A DNA stretch of 64,000 bases. Source: Flavobacterium sp. N3904. Lineage in GTDB: Bacteria > Bacteroidota > Bacteroidia > Flavobacteriales > Flavobacteriaceae. A program made the position numbers and the translations under genes. Numbering within the stretch: the first letter of the stretch is position 1; every line of letters starts with the position of its first letter. The DNA is taken from positions 3,513,501 to 3,577,500 of the forward strand of contig NZ_CP110009.1 in the NCBI RefSeq assembly GCF_025947305.1, given 5' to 3'. The notes beneath the pieces are model-generated. The model saw nothing but the letters and a program-made list of their open reading frames with translations. It made no database searches and had not been told where the DNA came from. Below are positions 53,939 to 64,000 of the stretch, one piece after another.

Positions 53939-54293
53939 CATTTAATAATAATTGTGCCGTTGCTTCATTGGTTGCCAATGGCACATTATGAACATCGCAA
54001 ACACGTATTAGCATATTGACATCTGCTTCATGAGGATGACTTGAAAGTGGATCTTTAAAAAAGAAAACCATCTGTGTCTTCCCTTCAGCAACTCTTCCTG
54101 CAATTTGTGCATCACCTCCCAAAGGTCCAGAAAGCATACGTTTTGTTTTAAAACCTACTTCTTCCGCTTTGCCTCCGGTAGTACCTGTAGCAATGAGTTT
54201 TATCTTTTCTTGTTGCAAAATTTCACGGTTTTTAATTAGAAATTTTACAATATCCTCTTTTTTACCGTCGTGCGCAATTATAGCAATTTCCAT
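53919..54293 (-). CDS. mgsA: Methylglyoxal synthase
   Basis: Converts dihydroxyacetone phosphate to methylglyoxal and phosphate, an overflow valve of glycolysis. 124 aa, somewhat shorter than the 152 aa of E. coli. AIIAHDGKKEDIV opens it, ATGTTGG binds phosphate, and SGPLGGDAQIAGRVAEGK contains the catalytic Asp. FFFKDPLSSHPHEADVNMLIRVCD holds the second Asp and the His. NVPLATNEATAQLLL ends the fold. It begins 3 bp after the nagK stop codon, so they are co-translated. The 3' end overlaps ridA by 20 bp. Confidence 0.93.
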   Translation of the reverse strand: MEIAIIAHDGKKEDIVKFLIKNREILQQEKIKLIATGTTGGKAEEVGFKTKRMLSGPLGGDAQIAGRVAEGKTQMVFFFKDPLSSHPHEADVNMLIRVCDVHNVPLATNEATAQLLLNAIALQS

Positions 54294-54296
54294 AAA

Positions 54297-55148
54297 TTAT
54301 TTGTTGGCAACATGATAAGCAATAAGTCCGTCTATAGGTCTTCTTAATACATTACCCAATTGCAATTCATATTTTTCAAATATTTCGGCCAATTCATCTT
54401 TCAAATAAAAAGCAATCGAGCCTACAAAATGAACTGGTACTTCTTTACAATTTTCGAATTGCTTAATATAATTTTTAATGAAAGATTTCATTGCTTTAAA
54501 AATTATTTTTCTACAAAATTCATGTTCTTTATTTTGAATCAAAAATTTAGCAAAAGTGGCTAAATAGGCATTTGGGTTTGGCTCTTTATATAATTTGTTT
54601 TTTACATAATCTGGGCTCAAATCATACTCTTTTTCAAAAACTTCAGCCAATTCTTTTGGCATTTTATTGAAATAATATTTTCTTATTAATTCTTTTCCAA
54701 ATACATTTCCGCTACAGTCATCCATAACGATGTAACCCAGTGATTGTACTTTTTGTTCCAGAACTTTACCATCAAAATAGCTACAGTTTGAACCAGTACC
54801 TAATATGCTTACAATTGCTTTTTCTCCTTTTGGAGTAGTTGCAAACACTGCCGCGTAAGTATCTTCTTCTACGATAACTACTGCATTTGGGAAATAAACT
54901 TGAAATATTTGAGAAAGCATGCTCTTCATTCTGTCAGTACCACAACCGGCACCATAAAAGAAAAGATGAGTAGCTGTTTTTTTATTTTGTAATATATCAA
55001 AACGGTCATTTAATCTATCAACAATTTCATCACCGTTAAGAATTTCTGGATTTAATCCTAATGTTTGTGTAGTAAACATTACTTTTCCGTCTTCATCTAT
55101 CGCAATCCAATCTGCTTTAGTAGAACCACTATCAACTATTAATTTCAT
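54297..55148 (-). CDS. nagK: BadF/BadG/BcrA/BcrD-type N-acetylglucosamine kinase
   Basis: Phosphorylates GlcNAc (or a similar sugar) with ATP. 283 aa of the ASKHA fold. The phosphate-1 loop is VDSGSTKADWIAID, phosphate-2 is VSILGTGSNCSYFDG, and GYIVMDDCSGNVFGKELIRKYY is the family-typical linker. The C-terminal HFVGSIAFYLKDEL is the adenosine loop region. In this window GlcNAc kinase would link the GH20/NagB locus at 5.8-18.6 kb to GlcNAc-6-P. It shares a transcript with mgsA and is downstream of gapA, separated by 217 bp including a terminator. Confidence 0.85.
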   Translation of the reverse strand: MKLIVDSGSTKADWIAIDEDGKVMFTTQTLGLNPEILNGDEIVDRLNDRFDILQNKKTATHLFFYGAGCGTDRMKSMLSQIFQVYFPNAVVIVEEDTYAAVFATTPKGEKAIVSILGTGSNCSYFDGKVLEQKVQSLGYIVMDDCSGNVFGKELIRKYYFNKMPKELAEVFEKEYDLSPDYVKNKLYKEPNPNAYLATFAKFLIQNKEHEFCRKIIFKAMKSFIKNYIKQFENCKEVPVHFVGSIAFYLKDELAEIFEKYELQLGNVLRRPIDGLIAYHVANK

Positions 55149-55321
55149 ATGTAGTTATTTATTATTTTTCAATGGTCATATGAAATTTGCAAATCTTTTA
55201 TGGCTTTTTGAAACCAAGTTACTCCCATGCTCATTTCATATTATTTGGTTTATTGGCTAATCCTTTTTTACATCATTTAAATCAATTCAAATTTGAACTT
55301 ATTCAAAAGAGTAACAAAAAT

Positions 55322-55353
55322 AAAATCCCATTAATTTTACTTAATGGGATTTT
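55322..55353 (-). terminator. Terminator of gapA
   Basis: Perfect 13-bp stem AAAATCCCATTAA / TTAATGGGATTTT around a TTTTAC loop, 13 bp past the gapA stop. A minus-strand TTTTATTTTT tract follows. Confidence 0.9.
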
Positions 55354-55365
55354 GTAAAATTAATT

Positions 55366-56400
<1,035 letters not shown>

Positions 56401-56449
56401 TTATAAAGTCTACATTTCCTCACAATAAACTTTATTTTCTTTTTATATT

Positions 56450-57436
56450 TTAAATAGACATAATATCTGAAACACGAAGTAATTCCTGATCTATTTCAGT
56501 ATGTCCTTTTATTGCTTGTTCTAATGGTGTCAGTTCAATTTTATCACATAATAAACCTACCATAAAATTTGATTTTCCTTCCAATAAAGATTCAACAGCT
56601 TTTACACCAAGGCGACTGGCCAAAACTCTATCAAAACATGACGGTGCACCACCACGTTGCATGTGCCCTAAAACAGATACACGAACATCGTATTCTGGAA
56701 AATTAGATTCTACGTAATCCTTAAGTTCAAAAACGGTTTTACCAATTTTATCCCCTTCGGCAATAACCACAATACTGGATGATTTTCCTGCTGCTTTACT
56801 TTTTCTCAACGAATCAAGTAAACGATCTAAACCTAAATCTTCTTCTGGTATAAGAATTTCTTCAGCACCAGCACCAATACCGGCATTCAATGCAATATGT
56901 CCTGCATCACGTCCCATAACCTCAATAAGAAATAATCTATTGTGGGAACTTGCTGTATCGCGAATTTTGTCAATTACTTCAACAACCGTATTCAAAGCCG
57001 TATCATAACCTAAGGTATGACTTGTACCAAATATATCATTATCGATTGTTCCTGGAATTCCTATTACCGGAAAGTTATATTCTGAATTAAATAATAATGC
57101 TCCGGTAAAAGAACCGTCACCACCTATTACTACCAAAGCGTCAATTCCTGCTTTAACTAAATTTTTATGTGCTTTTTCTCGTCCTTCAGGAGTTTTAAAA
57201 TCCATTGACCGTGCAGATTTTAAAATAGTCCCTCCTTTATTCACAATGTTATTTACACTTCGGGGCCCCATTTCTTTAAAATCCCCTTCTATCATTCCTT
57301 GATATCCTCTATAAATACCAACACATCCTATGTTATGAAAAGCACATGTTCGTACAACCGATCTAATAGCTGCATTCATACCCGGTGAGTCTCCTCCAGA
57401 AGTAAGAACACCTATCTTTTTTATTGTTTTTGACAT
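56450..57436 (-). CDS. pfkA: 6-phosphofructokinase (ATP-dependent, type A)
   Basis: Commits fructose-6-P to glycolysis. 328 aa with GVLTSGGDSPGMNAAIR at the ATP site, VIGGDGSFTGA (about 103), the catalytic GIPGTIDNDIFG with its Asp (about 127), and MGRDAGHIALNAG for F6P. GDKIGKT and LGHMQRGGAPSCFDRVLASR complete the fold. Its 332 bp upstream region is AT-rich; I cannot place a confident promoter. pfkA and gapA form a glycolytic pair, with nagK and mgsA next to them on the same strand. Confidence 0.97.
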   Translation of the reverse strand: MSKTIKKIGVLTSGGDSPGMNAAIRSVVRTCAFHNIGCVGIYRGYQGMIEGDFKEMGPRSVNNIVNKGGTILKSARSMDFKTPEGREKAHKNLVKAGIDALVVIGGDGSFTGALLFNSEYNFPVIGIPGTIDNDIFGTSHTLGYDTALNTVVEVIDKIRDTASSHNRLFLIEVMGRDAGHIALNAGIGAGAEEILIPEEDLGLDRLLDSLRKSKAAGKSSSIVVIAEGDKIGKTVFELKDYVESNFPEYDVRVSVLGHMQRGGAPSCFDRVLASRLGVKAVESLLEGKSNFMVGLLCDKIELTPLEQAIKGHTEIDQELLRVSDIMSI

Positions 57437-57768
57437 TTTTTTAAGTATTAAAGTGTAAATTTAGCAAACATCAAGGACATTTTAGGGTACGTTTCTAACA
57501 TTTTAATAAAATAAGTGAAATTCAAACGTTTTCGTTGATAAGTTTTTTTGAATCAAAAAGACTTGAATTTTATTTATGATTTTAAAATAAAATTTTAACT
57601 TTTGAAATACAAATAAATACCAATTTGCAGTCAAAATTATTTTTGAAATATTCTATTTTACACTTATACGTTTTGTAGTATAATTAAGAATTACAGAATT
57701 ATTTTCTATAAATTTAGTTTAAAGTTAAATAGAAGCAGATATAAAAGAGAATAATTTCTTTTTTATCA
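57437..57768. other. 332 bp intergenic region between tamB and pfkA
   Basis: AT-rich upstream region of pfkA and downstream region of the TamB-like gene. I see no ORF, no strong hairpin and no perfect TAnnTTTG promoter; a minus-strand TAAATTTA near 57455 is the closest. Confidence 0.5.
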
Positions 57769-60700
57769 TTAATCCTCTTCAGGAAGGGTTGCGTCCTGAT
57801 TCACTTTTGGAGTGTCGGTATTTGGGCTTTTGGGTTTAGAAAAATTGATAAAATCAGGATTTAAATTAGAATCTGAATTATCCACTTTTTCTTTTTTGCC
57901 TTCACTTTTTAATTTCTTATTTCCTTTGAACATCTTATCAACCAATTCTGTAAAAGTATCAAAATCGACTTCGTATGTAATTCCTAACCCTTGGGTATAA
58001 CCAATATCCTGCCCCACGTAATTGATGTCATTTTCTTTGTTGAAAGCGTGAAAATTAAAAGTCCCATCTTCATTAATTCTATACTTAACATCAATATCTC
58101 CCACAACAGCAGATTCATTTACACCTCCAAAAGGAACTCCAATTTTACCATTTATGGTTATTCTTTCATTGACTTTGGATGAAACTATTGCCTCAAATCG
58201 ACCATCGGTTTGGGTGCTTGGCCTATTATCCGGAGAAACAATATTAAAATTCATTTCAAATTTTTCATCTTTGGATTGAACAATATCTCCCAACATACTC
58301 GTTGCTGTTTCATACAAACTCGAAGCCACAGCCTGATTTGATCCGTCAGGACTTAAAAAATTACCTGTTGACAATAAATATAAGGCTTGTGTTTGTCGAA
58401 TGTCTTTATCGGCCAATTCTGTTTCAAGTTCCGATTTTAATACACTTGTAATTGTTGGAAATTCAATCATAAAATCAGGCTCAGGACTGGCCAAATCCCC
58501 GCGAATACCAATAACAACATCAACTTCTACTTTTTTGTTTACACTCGAATTTGCAATCAATATTGCGGGATTTGCTGCCGTTTTATAAACTGCTTCTAAA
58601 TTCAATTGTGCTTTCATTGGATTTCCTTCCCAAATAATAGAGCCACCTTTTTTTATTTTAAACTTTTTATCGATTAATCCGCCATATTTAAAATTATAGG
58701 TTCCGTCAAATGGCAAGAAATCCCCCCACATATTAAACTTTCCTAAAGTATTAATTTTGAGTAATAAATTTCCGTTTCCTCTACCCTTCATACCGTGACC
58801 TGAATTTCTGTCCAAAATCACTTCAACTTCTGCATTGGGAGTGATTTCCAAATCAAATTCTAATTCAAGACCATTGTAATTTTTTGTTTTTTCTATAATT
58901 CCATTTTCCAGATTGTATTTTTCTTTTGGAGTTACAAAATGTATAAAACTATTCTCGCCTACACTCTCCGCATTATTTATTGGTATTTTGACTGCTGTTC
59001 CTTTTTCGGATTTTGCGTCAACTTTTATAAACAAGCCATCTGCAGGCCCTTTAATAGTTGCAGTTCCATTAATAAACGCAGTTCCAAAATAAGCTGCGTC
59101 TTCGCTGTCTTTTGTATCTAGAGCAACTAAACGTTTTGAATTTATGGTCAAATCGAGTTTCCAGTCTGAAAAATTCTTGTGTTCGACAACTCCATTCAAG
59201 ATCCCAGATGATTTGTATTTTGTATCTGTCAATATAGTGTTTCTAAAAAGAAATTTTTCTCCGGTCAGATCAATTATTGTTTTCTCGTTTAATGCGTAAT
59301 CAACATTCAGATACGGAATCGTCAAACCTCCTTCATTCACATAAAGACGCCCATTTATTTCAGGTTTTTTTACACTTCCGCCTATAGTTGCATTTCCAGA
59401 AACAAGTCCTCGTATATTCGAAATTACATCTCCACCTAAAGAGCTCAAAGTAGCCAAATTAAATTGGTCAAACTTTAAATTTAAATCAAAATTGGTATCC
59501 TTGTTTTCAATCTCAAAACTACCATCGGCACTAAAAGATTCAAACATTTTATTTTCAATAGTTGAGTATACAAGAAACTTTTTAAACTCCTTGTCTCCTT
59601 TTATATTAAAATTTAAAACACCCAGATCATAATCATTTACATTCAGACTATCAATTACTAGTGAAGCAGTTGGTTCGTATTCAAGCTTGTTTTGCTTATA
59701 ATTTACTTCCCCATTTAAATTTCCGAAAATTTTAAAACTCTCTTGAGCAGATGTAAACTCATTAACATTTACATCTTTAAACTTTACTTTAAAATCTTTA
59801 TAATCTTTACCCCTGAAGAGTCCATTAAGTGAAATTTCCTGCCTTTTATTCGATAAAATAAAATCCTCTAAGTTGAATTCTTTCAATTCTTTATCAAATA
59901 CAATTCTATTGTTTGGCTTGTTCAATTCGTTCAAAAACCACAAACTGTTTTTGAGTTTAATTTCCGATTTACTAAAACCAACAACATTTTTATTTTCTTT
60001 ATTAATCGTATGATATAAATCCAGATTAAAATAATCTTCCCCTTTTGAACCTCCTTTAAATTCTGTACGGAAGAATAAAGTGTCTTTTGAAGTGACATTT
60101 ATTAAACTAAAATCCCTAATCTTATACATCTTGGTTTTAATACTGTCCAATTCGATGTAAGCATTATAAAGTGGATTTTTGTTATCAATAGAAATCCTGA
60201 TATTATCAAATGTATTATCAGAGGCAGTAATTACTGGCGAATTAAAATTAAATTTAAATTCATTAATATCGGAATTTATGTTTCCTCTTACAATGGTGTT
60301 TTCACTAATTTTTATTTCAGGAAAAAAAACTTCAACAATTTTACTGTATACATTAAAATTGAATTTTAAAAACTGGCCTTTATTCACTTTCAGAGGTTTG
60401 TAATTTGTATATAAACTTCCGAGTGAATTTGAAACAAGACTTTTTAATTCTGAAAACTTATACTTGCCAACAATTTCTCCATCCGCAATATCAGGCGAAG
60501 TTACTTTGATTGTTCGTATTCTTTTTTCATCAAAACTAGAATTTATATTAAAATCATCAAACTCATAATTGTCTTTAGAATTGGTGTAGTTTGCCGTATT
60601 TACATAAATATTACCATGAATATCCTCGATAGTATTCCCTTGTAAATCGACAATTATGTCTCCTTTAAATTGCGAAATAGTATCATTTACAAATTTTAAT

Positions 60701-62211
60701 TTATGCAACTCCGCTTTGTCAATTTTTATTTGAAAATCATACTTTTTCTCTTTTTGGCTCAAATCGACCAAGCCATCAAAATTCATTTTTAGATTTGGGT
60801 CGTTTACAGTAACTGTACCTTTATATAAAGGCAATTTAAAATTCCCGTTTAGATTGATATTTTTATAATTATACCCATTGTAATCCATATTTGAAACGAC
60901 TCCTTTTAGAGATGTATTCAAATATTTTTCAGAAAATCCTTTTCCGTCAACATCAATATTTAAGCTTACTTTAGATAAATCTTTGTTATCTAAAAAATTA
61001 CCAATATTAAAATCATTCAAAACAACATAACCTACATATGCAGCTTTATCACTTTGATCCATATCCTTAATAGAAAAATTTGACTTAACATGGCCTAATG
61101 AAGTAGTCATTGCAAGGTTTGCATGGATTGAAGTTGTTGTAATTTGTGAATTCCCAACTATTGATATATCGCCTAATTTTTTGAGTATAATTGGCAATTT
61201 CGGACCCAAAACATTTGGAAGAATACGAATCAAATCATCATAATTGGTAGTCAGTTTATCAAACTTCCCATTCATATAAAATTTTTGATCTTTGTCTCCC
61301 AACAGATTTTTAAAATTAATAAACCCCTCTAATTGGGTATTTCTATTGTCTTTCAAACTTAAATCCAAAAATTTTAGATTGTTTAACGGGCCCGTAATAT
61401 GGGCTTTCATTCTAAAATATTGATATTTTGCCAATTCATCATAAAAACAGCGAATATCATTTGAAGCTAAAGTTGCTTTATCTATTTTAAAATCGAACTC
61501 TACTTTATTTTGAAAATCGGAGAAATCTTCAATTGCATAGTTCAAAGTTACATTGCCCTTCACACTTGATTCCTTGGTTTTTAACTCCATTTTCTCAAGT
61601 TTCATATGTTGCTGTGTAAAACTGTAAAGTCCTTTTACGTTTTCTACATACAAACCTCTATGATCCAAGAAAGACATTTTTTGAATATTGGCATACACTT
61701 CGGGTCCATATATTTTAAAATTCGCTACAGAAATATTCAATCGTGTAAAATCGACTGCTTTTGGAGTTTCATTATTTTCATCCGTTAATATAAAATGTCC
61801 ATTTGACAAATCAATTTTTGATGCTGTTAATAAAAAATGTTTTTCTGATGGTGTTTTGCTTGGAGGACCAAAAGCGTCAATAAAATAATCAAGATTGGTT
61901 TTCTTCTCTTTTTTGTAAGTCTTTAGATTAAAAACTACTCCGTCCATAATCAAATCCCCAAAAATTAAGTCTCCGTCTAATAATCGTTTGGCTCCAAGTA
62001 TTGTGGTATTTATTCTTTTGGTATAAATTAAAGTATCATTATGGTGGTCTAAAATCAAAACTTTTTTAAATTTTACACCACCAAAAACAGTTAACTGCAC
62101 TTCATCAATATTCATATTAAGACCAAAATCATCATTGATGCTTTTCATGAAATATTGGGCAAGTTTTGTTTGCACACTTGGTAGAGTAAGGGCAATGAAA
62201 CATACTAACAA
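57769..62211 (-). CDS. tamB: TamB/AsmA-like translocation and assembly module protein
   Basis: Very large (at least 1480 aa) periplasm-spanning protein predicted to form a beta-groove for lipids or outer-membrane protein assembly. The N terminus is a membrane anchor and the body is repetitive beta-strand (for example the SFEIENKDTNFDLNLKFDQ region). The C-terminal about 400 residues form the DUF490/TamB domain, with IDLTGEKFLFRNTIL, NGTATIKGP, KMWGD-like FNMWGDFLPFDGTYNFKYGG, and QALYLLSTGNFL (about 1345). The stated TTG start lies inside the anchor helix; the frame is open to 62277 with no ATG, so the true start is uncertain (see findings). It is divergent from tsaD. Confidence 0.8.
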   Translation of the reverse strand: MLVCFIALTLPSVQTKLAQYFMKSINDDFGLNMNIDEVQLTVFGGVKFKKVLILDHHNDTLIYTKRINTTILGAKRLLDGDLIFGDLIMDGVVFNLKTYKKEKKTNLDYFIDAFGPPSKTPSEKHFLLTASKIDLSNGHFILTDENNETPKAVDFTRLNISVANFKIYGPEVYANIQKMSFLDHRGLYVENVKGLYSFTQQHMKLEKMELKTKESSVKGNVTLNYAIEDFSDFQNKVEFDFKIDKATLASNDIRCFYDELAKYQYFRMKAHITGPLNNLKFLDLSLKDNRNTQLEGFINFKNLLGDKDQKFYMNGKFDKLTTNYDDLIRILPNVLGPKLPIILKKLGDISIVGNSQITTTSIHANLAMTTSLGHVKSNFSIKDMDQSDKAAYVGYVVLNDFNIGNFLDNKDLSKVSLNIDVDGKGFSEKYLNTSLKGVVSNMDYNGYNYKNINLNGNFKLPLYKGTVTVNDPNLKMNFDGLVDLSQKEKKYDFQIKIDKAELHKLKFVNDTISQFKGDIIVDLQGNTIEDIHGNIYVNTANYTNSKDNYEFDDFNINSSFDEKRIRTIKVTSPDIADGEIVGKYKFSELKSLVSNSLGSLYTNYKPLKVNKGQFLKFNFNVYSKIVEVFFPEIKISENTIVRGNINSDINEFKFNFNSPVITASDNTFDNIRISIDNKNPLYNAYIELDSIKTKMYKIRDFSLINVTSKDTLFFRTEFKGGSKGEDYFNLDLYHTINKENKNVVGFSKSEIKLKNSLWFLNELNKPNNRIVFDKELKEFNLEDFILSNKRQEISLNGLFRGKDYKDFKVKFKDVNVNEFTSAQESFKIFGNLNGEVNYKQNKLEYEPTASLVIDSLNVNDYDLGVLNFNIKGDKEFKKFLVYSTIENKMFESFSADGSFEIENKDTNFDLNLKFDQFNLATLSSLGGDVISNIRGLVSGNATIGGSVKKPEINGRLYVNEGGLTIPYLNVDYALNEKTIIDLTGEKFLFRNTILTDTKYKSSGILNGVVEHKNFSDWKLDLTINSKRLVALDTKDSEDAAYFGTAFINGTATIKGPADGLFIKVDAKSEKGTAVKIPINNAESVGENSFIHFVTPKEKYNLENGIIEKTKNYNGLELEFDLEITPNAEVEVILDRNSGHGMKGRGNGNLLLKINTLGKFNMWGDFLPFDGTYNFKYGGLIDKKFKIKKGGSIIWEGNPMKAQLNLEAVYKTAANPAILIANSSVNKKVEVDVVIGIRGDLASPEPDFMIEFPTITSVLKSELETELADKDIRQTQALYLLSTGNFLSPDGSNQAVASSLYETATSMLGDIVQSKDEKFEMNFNIVSPDNRPSTQTDGRFEAIVSSKVNERITINGKIGVPFGGVNESAVVGDIDVKYRINEDGTFNFHAFNKENDINYVGQDIGYTQGLGITYEVDFDTFTELVDKMFKGNKKLKSEGKKEKVDNSDSNLNPDFINFSKPKSPNTDTPKVNQDATLPEED

Positions 62212-62415
62212 AAGTAATATTAGCCCCAGTAGTGTACGAAATACTATTTTTTTAATTTTTTTGATTGGTGTCCTATTTTAATTTTTTGCAAAAAAAACAT
62301 TTTGCCTGTGGAAATGACAATACCTTAAATAAAAAATCTTTAATTTTGGCATCGCTGTAAAAATACTATTTTTATAGTAATACATCAAATATAGTTCAAA
62401 ATTTCATCCTTATTT

Positions 62416-63438
62416 ATGCAAAATTCCGAGGTTTTTATACTTGCCATCGAAAGTTCTTGCGATGATACTGCTGCCGCTGTTTTACATAACGACAATGTGT
62501 TGTCTAATGTTGTTGCCAATCAGTTAATTCACAATCAATATGGTGGCGTAGTTCCTGAACTTGCTTCTAGAGCACACCAGCAAAATATTGTTCCTGTAAT
62601 AGATGCAGCATTAAAAAAGGCAAATATCAAAAAAGAACAATTATCAGCAATTGCATTTACGCAAGGACCGGGACTTATGGGTTCATTATTGGTTGGAAGT
62701 TCTTTTGCAAAATCTTTGGCTTTGGCTTTGAACATTCCGTTAATAGCTGTAAACCATATGCATGCCCATATTCTGGCACATTTTATTGATGAAGAAGGAT
62801 TTGACAAACCTTCATTTCCTTTTTTGGCATTGACAATAAGTGGCGGACACACTCAAATAGTTCGTGTAAATGATTTTTTTGACATGCAAATTATAGGAGA
62901 AACTACTGATGATGCTGTAGGAGAAGCTTTTGACAAAAGTGCCAAAATATTAGGACTTCCCTATCCCGGTGGCCCTTTGGTAGACAAACATGCACAAGTT
63001 GGGAACCCTAAAGCTTTTGCGTTTACAAAACCAAAAGTTCCTGGATTGGATTTTAGTTTCTCTGGTCTAAAAACGGCAATTTTATATTTTATTCAAAAGA
63101 AAAAAATAGAAAACCCCAATTTTGTAAATGAAAATCTAAATGATATTTGTGCTTCGATTCAGCATACTATAATTGAAATACTGATGGACAAATTAAAATT
63201 GGCGGAAAAGGAAACAGGTATCAATCAAATAGCGATTGGCGGTGGAGTTTCTGCTAATTCCGGTATTCGTAAGACATTAAAAGAAGCTGAAAATAAATAC
63301 GGATGGAAAACATTTATTCCTAAATTTGAATACACCACCGATAATGCTGCAATGATTGGAATTGTAGGTTATCAAAAATTCTTATCTGAAAAATTCGAAA
63401 CATCAACAGTTGTTTCAAAAGCACGAATACAATTTTAA
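62416..63438 (+). CDS. tsaD: tRNA threonylcarbamoyladenosine synthase component TsaD
   Basis: Transfers the threonylcarbamoyl group to A37 of ANN-decoding tRNAs with TsaB and TsaE. 340 aa. ILAIESSCDDTAAAVL opens the ASKHA fold, GPGLMGSLLVG is the phosphate loop, HMHAHILAH (about 115) carries the two metal-binding His, and SGGHTQIV, FDKSAKILGLPYPGGP and FSFSGLKTAIL follow. NAAMIGIVG near the C terminus is typical. TAATTTTG at about 62350 could be a -7 box. It ends 2 bp before rsmE. Confidence 0.97.
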   Translation: MQNSEVFILAIESSCDDTAAAVLHNDNVLSNVVANQLIHNQYGGVVPELASRAHQQNIVPVIDAALKKANIKKEQLSAIAFTQGPGLMGSLLVGSSFAKSLALALNIPLIAVNHMHAHILAHFIDEEGFDKPSFPFLALTISGGHTQIVRVNDFFDMQIIGETTDDAVGEAFDKSAKILGLPYPGGPLVDKHAQVGNPKAFAFTKPKVPGLDFSFSGLKTAILYFIQKKKIENPNFVNENLNDICASIQHTIIEILMDKLKLAEKETGINQIAIGGGVSANSGIRKTLKEAENKYGWKTFIPKFEYTTDNAAMIGIVGYQKFLSEKFETSTVVSKARIQF

Positions 63439-63440
63439 TT

Positions 63441-64000
63441 ATGCAATTATTTTATAACCCTACAATTACTGAAACTACCGAAAGCTTTTCTTTTGACAAA
63501 GAAGAAAGCAAACATATTATTAAGGTATTGCGCAAAAAAGATACCGATATATTATTTGTAACCAATGGACTGGGACTTCTATTCAAAACTGAAATAACAT
63601 TAGCATCCGATAGCAAATGTACCGTTCAAATTATTTCAGTTGAAAAATCAGAAACTCCAAAACACAAATTACATCTGGCTGTTGCACCCACAAAAATGAA
63701 TGATCGCTTTGAATGGTTTCTCGAAAAGGCAACTGAAATTGGTATTTATGAAATAACACCTGTATTTTGTGACCGCTCTGAGAGAAAAGTAATTAATGCC
63801 GAAAGATTTGATAAAATTATATTGTCGGCTATGAAACAATGCAATCAGTTACATCTTCCAAAATTAAATCCTGCAGTATCTTTTAAAGAATTTATAAAAC
63901 TTAAAAATGAAGGATTACAACTCATCGCTCATTGTGAAGAGACAGATAAAAAAACCTTGAAATCAATTTTGAAGCCCAACGAAAATTGCACTATACTAAT
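63441..64000 (+). CDS. rsmE: RsmE, 16S rRNA (uracil-1498-N3)-methyltransferase, partial
   Basis: Methylates U1498 of 16S rRNA using SAM. Starts with ATG at 63441, two bases after the tsaD stop codon, and runs off the window at about residue 187 of an expected 235 or so. The N-terminal PUA-like domain opens MQLFYNPTITE, with HIIKVLRKKDTDILFVTNG. The SPOUT domain begins around HKLHLAVAPTKMNDRFEWFLEKATEIG (about 77), which is the family signature, and SERKVINAERFDKIILSAMKQ follows. The SAM-binding knot lies beyond the window. Co-transcribed with tsaD. Confidence 0.92.
   Translation, partial: MQLFYNPTITETTESFSFDKEESKHIIKVLRKKDTDILFVTNGLGLLFKTEITLASDSKCTVQIISVEKSETPKHKLHLAVAPTKMNDRFEWFLEKATEIGIYEITPVFCDRSERKVINAERFDKIILSAMKQCNQLHLPKLNPAVSFKEFIKLKNEGLQLIAHCEETDKKTLKSILKPNENCTIL

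Overview
This 64 kb window is low-GC chromosomal DNA from a member of the Bacteroidota, most likely Flavobacterium or a close relative. The evidence is a SusC/SusD pair, TAnnTTTG-type promoters with an upstream TTG/TTA about 19 bp away, a Bacteroidota-style small SRP RNA, BshA, a long NagB-PIG-L fusion, a CzcA-CzcC fusion and an LptD-like OstA protein. Almost all of it is ordinary core genome. I see no prophage, transposase, CRISPR array, tRNA or rRNA.

Layout. (1) 0.2-5.2 kb: menD (menaquinone), a GNAT acetyltransferase, a Dus tRNA-dihydrouridine synthase, a secreted glutathione peroxidase and a MORN/TonB-C protein. (2) 5.8-18.6 kb: an amino-sugar utilisation locus. susC, susD, the nagB-PIG-L fusion and a GH20 hexosaminidase are read leftward. 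A LytS/LytTR two-component pair and an MFS sugar permease are read rightward. Together they bind, import, trim and deaminate GlcNAc-containing glycans under local regulatory control. (3) 18.9-27.1 kb: transaldolase, an SDR, SRP RNA, glutaminyl cyclase, hutI and hutG split by an opposite-strand coiled-coil gene, a DEAD-box helicase and Hsp20. (4) 27.2-32.0 kb: a TPR hybrid histidine kinase, a dicarboxylate symporter and aroC.

(5) 32.1-35.0 kb is the only accessory stretch. It holds an orphan helical protein, a 21-bp repeat array that inverts on itself, and two small secreted-protein genes, each followed by a long imperfect palindrome. The palindromes have paired GCTAAC/GTTGGC ends and an inner CGCTACA/TGTAGCG stem, and a GTTrGCmGTCAT box precedes each gene. 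This resembles an integron-type gene-cassette array but does not match the classical attC consensus. It is the best candidate here for something undescribed.

(6) 35.0-44.3 kb: bshA, then a heavy-metal efflux operon (Cys-rich small protein, CzcA-CzcC fusion, CzcB adaptor, P1B ATPase with a His-rich tail). (7) 44.4-50.7 kb: two PAP2 phosphatases, a misnamed small protein, an Fe-S/CCG redox pair, an MlaD-like lipid-transport protein and a cell-wall amidase. (8) 50.9-64 kb: an LptD-like protein, ridA, the sugar cluster pfkA-gapA-nagK-mgsA, a TamB-like giant protein, tsaD, and rsmE cut by the window end.

All family assignments come from reading motifs in the translated sequence. No database search was possible.
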